DNA from: Nageia nagi
Lineage: Eukaryota > Pinophyta
Assembly: GCA_050084985.1 (NCBI GenBank)
Contig: JBITNC010000002.1
Coordinates: forward strand, 9,052,001 to 9,116,000
DNA length: 64,000 nt
Direction of reading: 5' to 3'
The notes under the pieces: model-generated
The model's database searches: none
Seen by the model: the letters and a program-made list of their open reading frames with translations, nothing else
What the model was told of the DNA's origin: nothing
Program-made: the position numbers and the translations under genes
Shown: in pieces, positions 35,980 through 47,683 of the stretch
Position numbering within the stretch: position 1 is the first letter of the stretch
Layout: each line of letters starts with the position of its first letter

Positions 35980-37529
35980 TTTTTCCGCCAGACTGTGGAG
36001 AGTTGGTTAATGCCCATAGTTACAATTTGAGAAGCAGTAAATATAAAAATATAGCAGACAGAAATTCAGAGGGTAGTTGTGGAAATGAACAAAGGAGAGA
36101 GGAAAGAGAGCTCTCATTGGAGAAGAGAAGAATCAAAAGATTGGAAGATTTATTTGAGGCTTTTCAGAGAACTCAAATGACCATGTGTAATGTATTGACT
36201 AGGATGGAGAGGTCACTCAACCTTTTAGGGCCTCAACAACCACAACCCAATGATGTTCCTATAGTCCAAGCAAATCTTGGAGAGAATTCTGCTACAGCCA
36301 ACCAAGGGGCATGAACTAGGGTTGCCAGCATTCGTACTACACCTCTTCCTAGGCCCACTAGGCCTATGTTTTTACAAAGGCAGGAGGCTGATTCAGGAAA
36401 TGTAACTGCTCAAGAAATTGATGACCTATTTCTCGAATATCAAGCAAAATGTGAAGCTTTTCAAAATGCAATTGCTTTTGATAGCTATTTGGAAATTTTG
36501 GAAAAAAGAGTTTCTGGAAATAGACATCAAGTTAATAGAAATGATGATAGAAAAGACCTGCAAAATAAAATCATTAGAATGCAAATTCCTTTGTTCAATG
36601 GAGAAGGAGGAATTTCAACTAGGGCTTGGTTGCATAAATTACAAATTTGCTTTACTCTTAGCCCTATGTTTGAGCAAGATGTACAATTTGCATCCCTTCA
36701 TTTTGCGGGAGTTTTACATGATTGGTGATATCATGGCCGTGTCATGCAAGGTCATGACCTCATTTTCTCCCTTGATGAATTTAGCCACATAGTGTTAGAT
36801 CGTTTATGGAATTAGCATCTATCAGCCAGAAGAACACAATAGAGAATTATGTTACAAAATTTGAAAGGGTTTTAGTTATGGCTCCTGATGTTTTTGAGGA
36901 GAGAATCATTTTCCTCTTCAGTGAGGGACTTTTTGAGTCTCCTAAAGGTTTTGTAAAAGCCTTTAAACCAGCCACTTTGCAAGAAGATATTAGGAGATCA
37001 TTGAATTTGGAGCCTTCCATGAGTAGATCAAGGGTTTCAACGCCAAAATTTGGACAGTAGTCATCTTTTGGACAACCATTAAATCTTGTTCATTCCAGCC
37101 TAAGTTTGAACAACAACCAATTTTTGGGCAACATGGAAACAAGCCACAAAATAATCAATTTAAGAAAAATCCACAATCAAATGCTGCAAGTAAAATGGAT
37201 GATAACACACGTAGGAAGTTGAGGAAGAAAGGTTTATGTTTTTCATGTAAAAAACCATGGGAATCGGGCCATCGTTGCCTTGGCAAAGGGCAACTTCAGT
37301 TAGTTGAGATAATACAAGATGGTGATGAATCTGAAACTGAATCCGAGTATGCTGAGCAGCTGATTACGCTGAATTTGTGATAGATCAGCCATCACAAGAG
37401 CATCCCAATGACTTAAACGATGATGAGAATCCCACCTTGGCCACTGTGACAGGTGCATCCAAGTACATGACTAAAAGTCAAGAGTAAAATAGTAGAAAAT
37501 GATGTAATTGTGCTCATTGATGGGGGAGC
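35980..37529 (+). pseudogene. Gypsy A gag and protease start, disrupted
   Basis: The gag region includes a coiled-coil-like charged stretch near 36080-36200, then a QIPLFNGEGG...AWLHKLQICF block typical of the gypsy gag core (36570-36660), with stops near 36312 and 36727 and a frame change. A zinc knuckle CFSCKKPWESGHRC lies at about 37228-37270. The protease frame opens with VLIDGGA just before the Gypsy B insertion at 37529. Gag assembles particles; the knuckle binds RNA. Confidence 0.8.
37525..37529. repeat. Gypsy B target-site duplication, left (GGAGC)
   Basis: GGAGC at 37525-37529 is repeated at 50523-50527. The protease motif of Gypsy A is split here, and the two halves continue one another across the insertion. 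Confidence 0.9.
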
Positions 37530-37815
37530 TGTAATATTTCAAATTATAAAAATTAGGAATTGTCACAAATTGTATTGAGAAATGCAAAATATGCCAAATA
37601 TGGATGCCAAAAATCAGCTCTAATATTATTGATGCTCAAGAGATAAATGGCTCAACGTCTAGCTTACTGGCTAGGTCTAGTGCTCCAACTCCTCCATAAG
37701 GTTGACGTCACACTTATGGGCTGATGATCTTCCAAATTTGAATGTTGAAGGTCTTCTCACAAGGTGTTTGGAGCTTAATGAGGCTTCAAGAATGATAAGA
37801 GCTTGATGAGGCTCC
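37530..37815 (-). repeat. Gypsy B 3' LTR fragment
   Basis: Aligns to the first part of the LTR at 49717 onward, with an internal deletion of some 90 bp and many substitutions. Similarity ends near 37815, where the sequence turns to unrelated DNA. Confidence 0.75.
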
Positions 37816-38120
37816 ATCGTGTTGCGCTCGCACAACACACCCCAAGATGTAGCATTTTGGTGACCCAATTTTCGCAAATTTGGCAATCTAGGATGGACAT
37901 GGCTCACAAATTGAAATGGTCTAGATGACTTAAGAGATAGTTCTAAGACATTATCAAGGAATGATATCATGGATTGATATGAGGCAATTTTTCAACGAAG
38001 GCTCATTGGAGAATTCAAGGCGCTTATGCACTAGACCAGGGCTCGCCCAGAAGGATCAAGTGACCAAGCAAATGCCTCCAGTGATGAATAGATAGCATAA
38101 CTTCAGGGTAATTGACAGTT
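37816..38120. other. Unassigned segment inside Gypsy B
   Basis: No coding or LTR similarity is visible. It probably belongs to the untranslated region or a rearranged LTR of Gypsy B. Confidence 0.3.
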
Positions 38121-39440
38121 TGATGACTCAGAGTGATGAAGAATCTAGTTTGAGACACGTTTGGGTTTGGAACTTTTCAGTTCCAGCCGAAGGAGCTCCC
38201 TAGGGATGAAATGAAGAGTTAGACTTGCAAAATGATCAAGGTTTAGACTTGGAAAATTTGAAAAATAGGCAATATTGTGCACATGAGAGCTAGGTGCACA
38301 TTTACCATGTTTTCTAACTTTTGTCAAGCATGAGCAAACATGGAAAACCAACGCCTAAGTTTTGGGAGGCTTAAATTGACTCAATCAAAAAAATTGAGCT
38401 TGAGAGCATAGAGGATGAAATTCTACATAGGATTGGTCTTCCAACTTTGCAAATTTGACAAATTTTGCTCACTCAAAAATGAAAAAATAGAAATATAAGA
38501 AAAGAGGAGTTGAGGGCAGCCAATGAGAATACTTGAAAATTTTCTCAAATCTAAGAGAAAGGTGTGATGGCGATCATTAAATTATGCATTTTTGCTCTTG
38601 GAAATGTTGGAAAAACTCAAAAATTGCTCCTCCCATGCATAGGCGTAGGTTTACTAGTTTTCCACCTCTTAGCCATTTTTTTCCAAACTTGCCAAGCATG
38701 GAAAACCAAACCCTCAAAATTTGCCAAAATTGAAATTTTTGACCTCAATGGGGCATAGAATTTGATTCCACACATTATTGAATTTATAATTTTTTAAAAA
38801 CAAAATGGGATCTACTCCTCCAAAATCATGAAAAAATGGACAACTAGTGGTAGTGCTTGAAAATTTTCTCAAAATTTTCAAATTTGTAGAATCAAAATTG
38901 GAGAGATAGGTAGGGTGGGTTTCATGAAATTGAGCATCTTTGCTCTTGAAACCATTGAAAAATCATCAAAATGACCCCCCACCCCCCTAAATGGGCCGCG
39001 CATATTTTCCTTGTTTACTATTTTTTCTAGACTTTTCCAAGCATGCCAAGAATTAGAAAACCTGCGCCTAGCATTCTAGGCCCCTAAAATTCGTTGAAAT
39101 TGTAGTTTTTGGCCTTCATAGGGTCGGTAGTGTGATTTTACACCATTTTGGTCATCCAAGTGTGCAATTTGGACAAGAAAAACTCCTTCAAACCATGGAT
39201 TTATCCTTAAAAATGAAGAAAAAATGAAAAAGATCGTGTTTGACTGTTTTTCTTCAAAATAGTTCAATTTTTCAAATCAAAATGTGAGACATGGGTATCG
39301 AGGGGCATGCAAAATCCTCCAAATTTGCTTCTTTGAGCATGCAAAATAACCCAATCCTCCTCCTCCTATGGCTAGGTGCTGATTTAGTATATTTTCCATG
39401 CCTTGGACAAATTTCCAATGTTCGCATTAAGGAGAAAACT
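38120..39440. repeat. Degenerate tandem repeat, about 350-375 bp unit, roughly four copies
   Basis: Landmarks recur in the same order. A TGGCTAGGTG / GCATAGGCGTAGG / AGCTAGGTGCA-like word is followed by TTTACTAGTTTTCC-type and TTGCCAAGCATGGAAAACC-type words, starting near 38285, 38640, 38990 and 39365. A GAAAATTTTCTCAAA word and a TTTGCTCTTG word precede units two and three. The periods are about 355, 350 and 375 bp. Units are heavily diverged. Non-coding tandem arrays next to the 3' LTR are known in plant gypsy elements, so this may be the 3' region of Gypsy B. Confidence 0.65.
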
Positions 39441-39738
39441 TCAAAATAGCAAAAAAGGGTTGTCTAGGGTTAGTATGGTGATGACATGTGGCATATTTTG
39501 GCCCTGAAATATTTAAATACATTCTCATCCCTCCATAATCCTCCACAATATTCCAATAACCATCCTCAATCCATGCGTTGTAACCGTGAGCAGCGAACAA
39601 GGTGATAAGAAGATGACCTCACATTTCTTCCTAACCGCCTTCACACAGAGTGAACTAACCACGAAGTTGTACACAAAGATCAACACTATACAACAAAAAT
39701 ATCCTTTTAGTGATGAAGTTGTCATCACAAACATGAAT

Positions 39739-42700
39739 TCAACCTTCACTCCCCTTTGAGGGCAACTTCACCAACCTAATAGATTCCCTAAGCTTGCATA
39801 ATTGGGCTTCAAGAAGGGGCTTGGTGAACAAATAAGCAGAATTTAGGACTAATGGACAATACTGCAATTGTAGGATACCATTTAGGATTTCTTTGATAAA
39901 GTGGGCTTGGATTTTGACATGCTTTGTTCTCTGATGGAAAACAAGGTTCTTTGCCAAAGCAATAGTTGATTGATTATCTGAAGAAATTTGAGATGGATGA
40001 GTTTGCTCATACCCAATTTCTTTCAAAAGATGTCTTAACCAAATAGCTTCCTAGGTCATGATTGACATTGCTCGATATTCTACCTCTAGCCCAAAAGATA
40101 GCACTTGGACCAATGCTAAACACATAAGCAAAGGTTGATTTCTTGTCAACTCTATCTCTTCAATAGTTAGAATTTGAGAACTCTAAGAGAACAAATGAGG
40201 GCAACTTAGAATACTTAAGAGCAAGATCCTTAGTTCCTGCAATATACCTCAAAATTTGCTTAACAATATTGAAGTGCTCAACATATGGTTTCTACATAAA
40301 CCGTGCCATAAGATTTATTGCAAAGACAATATCTGGCTTGGAGATCGTCAAATAAAGAAGATTGCCAATTAATTGCCTATAAACCATAACATCCGCCAAC
40401 TGAGAGTTGGAGCTAAGAGACAGAGTAATTTCAGGAAAGACTGGGATTGCAACATGTTTACACTCCTCCTTTCCAAACATTTGCAATATATTTGAGATAT
40501 ACTTGGATTGATTAAGGTAAGTACAATCTTTGTATTGGTACACTTGCATACCAAGGTAGTAGTGGAAGAGACCAAGATCGGTCATTTCAAAAGTTGCCTT
40601 GAGTTTGGATATGCATTCTTGGATGATTTCGACATTATTTTCTGTGATCTACAGAAAAATCCACATAGAAAAGAATCAAGACCAAGTCTTGTCCTTGATT
40701 GAGCACATAAAGATTAGTATCAAAGAAAAACTTAGAAAACCCAATGTCCTCAAAATATCCTAAAATCTTTTTGTACTAGGCTCTAGGTGCTTGCTTAAGT
40801 CCATACAAAGACTTCTTTAGCTTGCACACAAAGGAGTCTTTGCCTTCCACAACAAACCCTTCTGGTTGGTTCATGTAGATTTCCATATCTAAATCACCAT
40901 TGAGAAAAACATTCTTGATATCAAGTTGAAAAACTTTCCATCCCTAAGCTACTAAAAGAGTAAGAATTAATTTGACTGTGGGCATCTTTGCCATTGTAGC
41001 AAAGGTTTCCTCATAATCAACTCCGTATTTCTGAGTGAAACCCTTGACTATTAACCTTGCCTTGTATTTCTCAATTTCTCCAACTGAATTATATTTGACC
41101 TTGTAAATCCATTTATTGCCAATCCCATTTCGTTCATTGGAAGAGAGAACTAAATCCCAAGTTTGATTTTTCATTAGAGCCTCATACTCTACTTTCATCG
41201 CTTCCATCTAGCACTTATGCTTCGAAGCTTCCTCGAAGGATGAGGGCTTATTCTTACTATCGATTTTGGCAAATAAGAATTTATTTAAGGTCATACCTCT
41301 TGTTATCCTTTGTGTTGGAGAATTTTGCTCTTGAGGTGACTTATCTACACTGATATCGATCCAGTTAGTTGCAACAAAAGAGTCATCCAGATCATCACAA
41401 GAAGCAGATTCCTCAATAAGTTCATTGAACTTTACATCCTTCAAGATGAACATTGCTCTGAAGGAAGGAGACTAGAGCTTGTAGCCTTTATGCTGATTGT
41501 CATAGCCCACAAAGATGCACTTTTTGGATCTCTTATCCATCTTCTTTCTTTTCTCAAGAAGGCATAAGCATCACAACCAAAAACCCTAAAGTGAGAGATT
41601 TTGGGTTTCTTTCCCGTCCATGCTTTATATAGAGTTTTGCCTTCAAATGCTTTCGTAGGACACCTAATCAGAGTGTAGATTACAATACTCATGAGTTCAC
41701 CCCATAAGAAGCTCGGAAGATTTCCCAACATGCACCTTGCCATTTTTTGAATGCTCCTATTCTTTCTTTTGGCGACACCATTTTGTGGAGGGGTTTAAGG
41801 GATCATAAACTATCTCTTGATCCCGTATTTGCCACAATAGTCACTGAACTCATTACTATTATACTCACCCTCATTGTCAAATCTCAGCATCTTGATTTTG
41901 AAGCTAGATTGATTTTCAACTAAGGCTTTAAATTTTTTGAACCTATCAAAAGTTTGATTCTTGTTATCTAGAAAGTAACCAAATGTCATCTTGCTGAAGT
42001 CATTGATGAAGGTCAAGACATAAGATGCTCCCCTAAGTGACTTAGTTGGAAATGGACCCATCAAATCTAAATGCATAAGCTGAAGAGGTTGTGTTGCCTT
42101 TGTTGCCTTATCTTTCTCAAATTTTTGCCTATTTATCTTGCCTAGGATGCAATTCTCACAAAGGCCAATTGTGGTTGATATTGTAGGCAAACCTTCCACA
42201 AGTTCTTGATCATTCATAATTTGAATACTCTTATGGTTTATGTGGCCTAATCGATGGTGCCAAATAATGCCTCTAGAGCAAACATTTGTAGCAAGACACA
42301 TCTTTGTTGGAGCTTGATCCATAATGTAGAAATCATTTTTCACTGATCCTTTCACCAAAGTAACAAGTCCCTTCTTCATACACTAGAAGTGTGAGTTGAA
42401 CTCGAAAAAATATCTTTTCCTAGCAACTTGAATTACGGAAGGAAGGTTCATGGTGAGTTAAGGCACAAAGAGCACATTTTCAAGAACCTCTCCTTGCAAT
42501 AACACACTTCCAATACCTTGGACTTCAAGGACTGAATTATCACCTATCACAATTGCATCTTTTTTGTACTTATGAAAATTTTCAAGCTTAGCCTTTTCAA
42601 AACACATGTGATTAAGGCACCTAGAGTCAACAATCCAATCATTTGAGAAGGTGTGAGACTTGGAGTAAAAAGAACAAACATAAGCAAAATTCTTGTTCTT

Positions 42701-43571
42701 CTTCTTCCCATTAAAGTTGTTTGATTTTTCAGATCCTTTGGCACCTTGTTCTTTCTTTTTATTGTAGCAATCAGATTCCCTATGACCATAGATGCCACAT
42801 AAATTACAATTTCCATCAAACTTGGTTTTGGATTTTCTTGACTTGCCGTGCATATTCTGCTGTTTGTTTCCATTTTTCTTGGAATCCCTTTTCAGAGCAT
42901 TGGAAAACTTCTTTTGGTTATTGAACTTCTTTTTGAAGTGAGTCTTCATTGGTCCTAGTGCCATAGAATGTTCTTTAGGAGAGGGGATCAACAACTTTTT
43001 ATTAAGTGTTTCCTCGTGTTTCAAGAAAAGTCTAGAAAGATTTTCCAAGGAGAATACTTCTTGTTCATCATTGAACTTTGTCTCAATAACTGTCACAAAG
43101 TGACTAAATTTAGTAGAGGCTTTGAAGGATGAACACCATAAACTCATTGTTGATCCGATTACAACCCCATCCCACAAGTTGGGTCCTAAGGTCAATAATC
43201 TTGTTCAAGTATATAACCACACTTTCATTTTCCTCTTGACGTGATTGTAATCATTTTTGGAGAAAAGTAAACTTTTTGGAAAATTTGGTTCCAAGGTAGA
43301 TCTTCATCAGCCTGTCCCAAGCTTCCTTTGAAGTGTTTGAAGATGAGATCATGAGAAGAACTTCGTTTGAAACTGCATGAAAGATCATGGAGGTATCTAA
43401 CTCATTCTTTGTGTTGTAAGCCTCGAGTGCCTTCTCATTTATTGGAGCAACTTGGTTTTCATTTACGATTCGCCACAATTTCCATGCTTGGAGCTTTGTT
43501 TTCATCATAGGTTTCCAAATGCCATAGTTGGAACCGTCTAGGATGTGCTTGGGTGAAAAAGAGTCTTCCAT
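39739..43571 (-). pseudogene. Copia B gag-pol polyprotein, disrupted
   Basis: Minus strand. Gag starts MEDSF...HILDGSNYGIW (43571), with a stop near 43250 and a frame change. The zinc knuckle CNLCGIYGHRESDC is at about 42815-42775. The protease motif is DSR in WIVDSRCLNHM, so the catalytic DSG has decayed. Integrase keeps WHHRLGH and CENC, then GIKR and a stop near 41812. The RT region has a TAG before GW near 40945 and a frameshift around the YVDD site (40640-40680). RNase H is partial (40026-39739). It has more lesions than Copia A and is older, but some stops fall at the same codons. Confidence 0.88.
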
Positions 43572-43824
43572 TTGCTACAAAAGAAGGTGAAAGTGTTAAC
43601 CAATGTAAGCATGTTAAATTTATCAATCATCAATCATACATGTTGATTATACATGTTGAATTAATCAACTATACTTGTTGAATTTAATCAAAGGTAATTT
43701 ATAAGGCATGCTTAAATTGTTAACCAATTTCACATATGTAAAAGGTTTCAATCTCATCAAATCATATATCCCATACATCCAACATTTTGTCATAACCAAG
43801 TAATATAGTAAAAAAAGTGTAAAG

Positions 43825-44260
43825 TTGAGGCTTGTTTTCTTGTTTGAATTAGGCTTTCACTTGGATGTCCGCAAGGTGGAGCCTAGGTCCTCCCAATCCT
43901 CAATCAGTTTGCCTTGGTTAGCAATATACTCTCACAAGGAGTACTAGCTATTATCCAAGGTGGTGACATATGTTGGATCGGCGAAATTATTATCTTAATT
44001 AGGTTTTCAGTTGTCCTCTTTGGTTATCAGGATAATCCTTGAATGGACAGGCAAACATGTGGTATCATTACACACATGCTTGTCCACTTATATGGAGTTA
44101 TGTCCATACCAACAGAGGATTTAGAGGTAATTAAGAAGTACAAACTTTTCATCACTTGGATTGATAAACTAAAATGCTCCAATCTACCTTGTCCTCACCT
44201 TGTGGCTCCTCAAACAAGTCATGGTGCAGAATAAAACGTGCGGATGTGTTCATTTTAGAG
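43825..44260 (-). other. Conserved leader block in Copia B
   Basis: Homologous to 16210-16650 in Copia A. Located between gag and the element-specific leader. Non-coding in both copies. Confidence 0.6.
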
Positions 44261-45147
44261 GAAGCACTTTCAATGTTTGCGATTTTGCAAAAATAAAGCA
44301 AAGGTGCGTAAAGTAAAGTGCTTAAAATGAAACATCATTCAAAAACTTAAAACCTAAGAATCTACATGATACATCATCCAAAAATCTAAGAGTGTTCAAT
44401 GGGTTTTGTCTCAACCCCAAGAGAACCTCTTTACAAAAAAATGCATAAGTCTTTAAGTAACAAAAACAAAGGAGTTCCCCTCGTTTTTACTTAAAATATG
44501 AACTTATCAAAAAAAGAATTTCATGCCTAAAACATACATTTAGCAAGATTTCATGCTTAAAGCCATACACTTAGCAAGATTCCAAGCTTAAAATATACTT
44601 TGCAAAAAACTTCTCTCAAAAAATTAACTTAAAGAATTGATACCTTCTGTCCCTTAATTTTTGAGAAAACAAATGCTTAAATTCCCTTCAAAAATTTACT
44701 TAAGTTAAAATTGCCTTTTTCAAAAAAATAGTTCCCCTTTTTTTTCAAAAATAAATTAACTTAAGTCAAAGACTCCAAAAAATTTGCCCTTTTCAAAATA
44801 ACTCCCATTTGAAAAAAAAATATACAAAAAGAATTTTCCTCCACTTAAAAATTAATTAAGCTCTCAAAACAAATTAAATAACTCCCCTCATAATATCCTC
44901 ATAAATTACTCCCCATTTTAAAAATAATATCCTCATAAACAACTCCTTTCTTTAAAATAATTACCTCCCTTTTTTTAATATATAGCTCCCCACATGTCAA
45001 AAAAAAGAAAAAAATATATAAACAAACTTCAAGAAAAAATTGACAAGTCTTTTTCTACTTCCACTTGCAAATGCAATTAATGCTTTGCATTTGCAATTGC
45101 AATTAATGCATTGTGTAGAAACAATTTCTCTATTTTTGCATTAGTCT

Positions 45148-45245
45148 CTTCTTAAAAAATGCAGAGAAAAATTTCACCAAAATAGAAAAAAGTCATCTTC
45201 TTAAAAAATGCAGAGAAAAATTTCACCAAAATAGAAAAAAGTTTC
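45148..45245. repeat. Two-copy 49-bp tandem duplication
   Basis: CTTCTTAAAAAATGCAGAGA begins at 45148 and again at 45197; the following bases through AATAGAAAAAAGT appear identical in both. The perfect match suggests a recent duplication within the old leader. Confidence 0.85.
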
Positions 45246-45344
45246 TTGAGCCTTCATTTCTTTCAAGAAATGTCAAGAGGGATTACTTACAAAAGACTAT
45301 ATAAAAAAAATTAATTATGGAGCTGAAGAAGCCATATTAGTTGC

Positions 45345-46150
45345 CTAAGAGAGGATGTAATGGAGGTGTGCAAGTAAAAGGTCGGACGGGCGTTTCATAT
45401 GCAGGGTAGGCGGTGTGTGGGCGATGAGCGGGCGAGTGGTTAGAGGCGGAGTGCTTGGTGAGTGGGGAGAGCGAGGAGGAAAGGGGGGGTGCGTAGAGTG
45501 CACAGCTTTCAGGCGCTGTGTGCGCAAAGTGTGAGATGTTGGGGCGAGTTGGGTAGGCAGAGTGGCGCCACTGTGTGACGTAGTGTGGTGGTCTTTCGCA
45601 TGGCGTGTGGCGTGTTCAACATTGTGTGAGAGGGGGTGCCCTTGGTAGAGTAGAAGGGGGTGTCCTGTTAGGGAGGCGCAACATGTGGTGGGTGCTAGAT
45701 TTTGTGGGTGCTCTCGGTGGCATTGGAAGTGTGTAGGAGAGAGCGGGGGCGAGGGGTATACAGTGATGTGATGGGCCTCAGGGTGGGGTGGTGGTCGAGG
45801 TGGTGCACTAGTTGGAATTGCTGTTGTGGTGTGTAGCGCCAGGCGTACGGTACGAGGAGCGTGGTGGGTGCATAGGTTTCAAAGTGCAGAGTAGCACGTG
45901 GGATGCACTGAGGTGGCGTGTTGACCACCAGTCAGTTGGGTGGAGGCGCTAGCTAGTGGTGTAGCTTGTGAGGAAAAAAATGTTTTTTTTTTTTTTTGTG
46001 CGGGTTGAGGGAAGGGGTGGCGCTAAGATCTGTCGCAGGTTCGGGGCGACCTAGAGGTAGGGGGAGGTGGGTGGCTAGTTTGCTGCCAAGTCTGCATTAG
46101 GGTGGGGGGAGCAACTTGCTGTGGGTGCAGTGTGCGGGCTAGGACCCTTC
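45345..46150. other. GC-rich, strand-asymmetric segment in the Copia B leader
   Basis: About 800 bp of strongly G-rich + strand (C-rich on the element's sense strand) inside otherwise AT-rich DNA. Examples are GGCGGTGTGTGGGCG near 45410 and AGGGGGAGGTGGGTGG near 46058. Sense-strand frames are Pro/Ser/Thr/His-rich (45527-45345, 45928-45695) with no recognised domain. It holds the same place as the PPR fragments of Copia A and may likewise be captured host DNA. Several closely spaced G-runs could form quadruplexes. Confidence 0.55.
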
Positions 46151-46222
46151 ATAGGTTAAAAAAAATTCTATCTATTCTTTAAATAAACATTCTCAACCAC
46201 TCATTGATGGTGGCACATAGTC

Positions 46223-46224
<2 letters not shown>

Positions 46225-46275
<51 letters not shown>
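46225..46275. repeat. (TA)n microsatellite, about 25 repeats
   Basis: An uninterrupted TATATA run of about 50 bp within the Copia B leader. It can fold back on itself and is likely length-polymorphic. Confidence 0.95.
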
Positions 46276-46277
<2 letters not shown>

Positions 46278-46719
46278 AAAAAATGTTAACATTATAAAAT
46301 AAATGTTTTCTTTTATTTTAAAGACTTAATGTTTTTTTTTGTAAAAAATATATATTGCAAAAAAATAATTCTTTTCTTATTTTTGCATAAAAAATAATTT
46401 CACATATATATTGCAATAATAACACTTTTGAAAAGTTGTAAAACTAAAAAAAATTGCAACTTTTTAAACATTTTTACACACAATATTAGTGTAAAAAAGA
46501 TTGCAAATTTTTCAATATTTCAAAAAAAATTGCAAATTTAAACAATAGCAAATATTGCAACACATTATTACTATACTTTAAATATGTTAGTATCAAAAAA
46601 TAATCCAAAAGAATAAAAGAGAGAGGTTATACCTTAAAATTGATTTTACCTGACCAATGAAGTAGGGAGAAGAAGTAAGAATAACCTCCAAACTATTGAA
46701 GATGAGCCTTCAAGGATGG

Positions 46720-46731
46720 GTCTAGATACCA
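46720..46731 (-). other. Copia B primer-binding site, decayed
   Basis: The reverse complement reads TGGTATCTAGAC, compared with TGGTATCAGAGC. It lies two bases from the 5' LTR. Confidence 0.7.
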
Positions 46732-46733
46732 CT

Positions 46734-47280
46734 TGAGAGAAACTAATCCTAAATGACTATATTTCTCTACAACCAAGATCACAAGAAAGCTCACACAACT
46801 TCAACATAATAGCATAACACAATAGCCAATCTCACAAACTTAACACCAATGTAAAGTGGTTCCTCCAACCATGAGAGTACATCCATGAATCTAAGATTTT
46901 TGTTCTCAAGATGCACTCTCTTACAACAATTCTTCCCATTTCTCCTAACAACTCTAAAGCATAACAATACTACAAACTTGAGTGAGTAATCTCAAGGAGA
47001 GGGCCCTCTATTTATAGGGCAAAATCCTTCCTTGGATAACTCTTTTAACCATTGTACAAAGTCATGACATGCAACACCTTTTAACCCAAGGGGCATATCC
47101 ATGAGATGGAGTGTAGGGCAAGTTACATTATTTTATTCACAAATACTTAAAAGGTATCTAGTGATACTTTTAAGTATTAATGAATTTACATTACCTTATT
47201 CACTAAATACGTAAGTATCCAGGATACCTTCAAGTATTAGTGAATTTACATTAAGAGACCTTACAATAATGCATTATACA
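46734..47280 (-). repeat. Copia B 5' LTR
   Basis: Begins TGAGAG at 46734 next to the primer site. It shares GTGGTTCCTCC...GAGAGTACATCCA and CCCTCTATTTATAGG with the Copia A LTR. The right edge is taken at TATACA (47280); TTTACA at 47250 is an alternative. Confidence 0.75.
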
Positions 47281-47683
47281 TTCCAATAGTACCTCCTTCA
47301 AGGATCCCAGACGTGATAGCCCCATGCAGCCACAAGACTATAGGCCACCACATTATGGCATATTTCTCCTTATATACCCAAAAGATTGCCTTGATCATCT
47401 TACAAAAAGAAATATTAGCATCAACAATAAAAGTGGAGAATGATTCCCAATACTTGAACAATATTGCAACAGTGAGGGTCATCCATAATGTCATCTTGAG
47501 CTTCATGGAGAGTGTAGCCCAAGCTTTTTGGAGAGGTTGCTCCTCCTCATCCCTAGATGTCCCACGTTGCACAGTCTCTTCCTCATGCATGCTTCTTCCT
47601 GCGTCCATCCACTCCAACTGATGTGAAGATATTTGAGGGACGTTTTCCTTGATCCCCCTTAGTGTGATCTCCTTGCCACTTGA

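Larger units (their letters stand above)
39480..47280 (-). mobile_element. Copia B: Ty1/copia element without a recognisable 3' LTR
   Basis: Minus-strand relative of Copia A nested in Gypsy B. From right to left: 5' LTR (46734-47280), primer site, a leader with a GC-rich segment, a conserved non-coding block (43.83-44.26 kb), and disrupted gag-pol (43571-39739). It ends in a degenerate copy of the Copia A tandem-repeat unit (39635-39675). No 3' LTR was found, so no target duplication can be tested; a deletion must have joined it to the 37.8-39.4 kb segment. The left edge is approximate. Confidence 0.8.

Noticed and set aside
45345-45928. Pro-rich minus-strand frames as genes in the Copia B leader
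   Set aside because: The residues simply reflect C-rich composition; there is no domain and no start context. Kept only as part of the GC-rich island.
47261-47617. An env-like membrane protein in Gypsy B
   Set aside because: The frame has hydrophobic runs, but it follows directly on the protease-RT linker after a stop, lacks a signal peptide or clear membrane topology, and is probably decayed or out-of-frame sequence.
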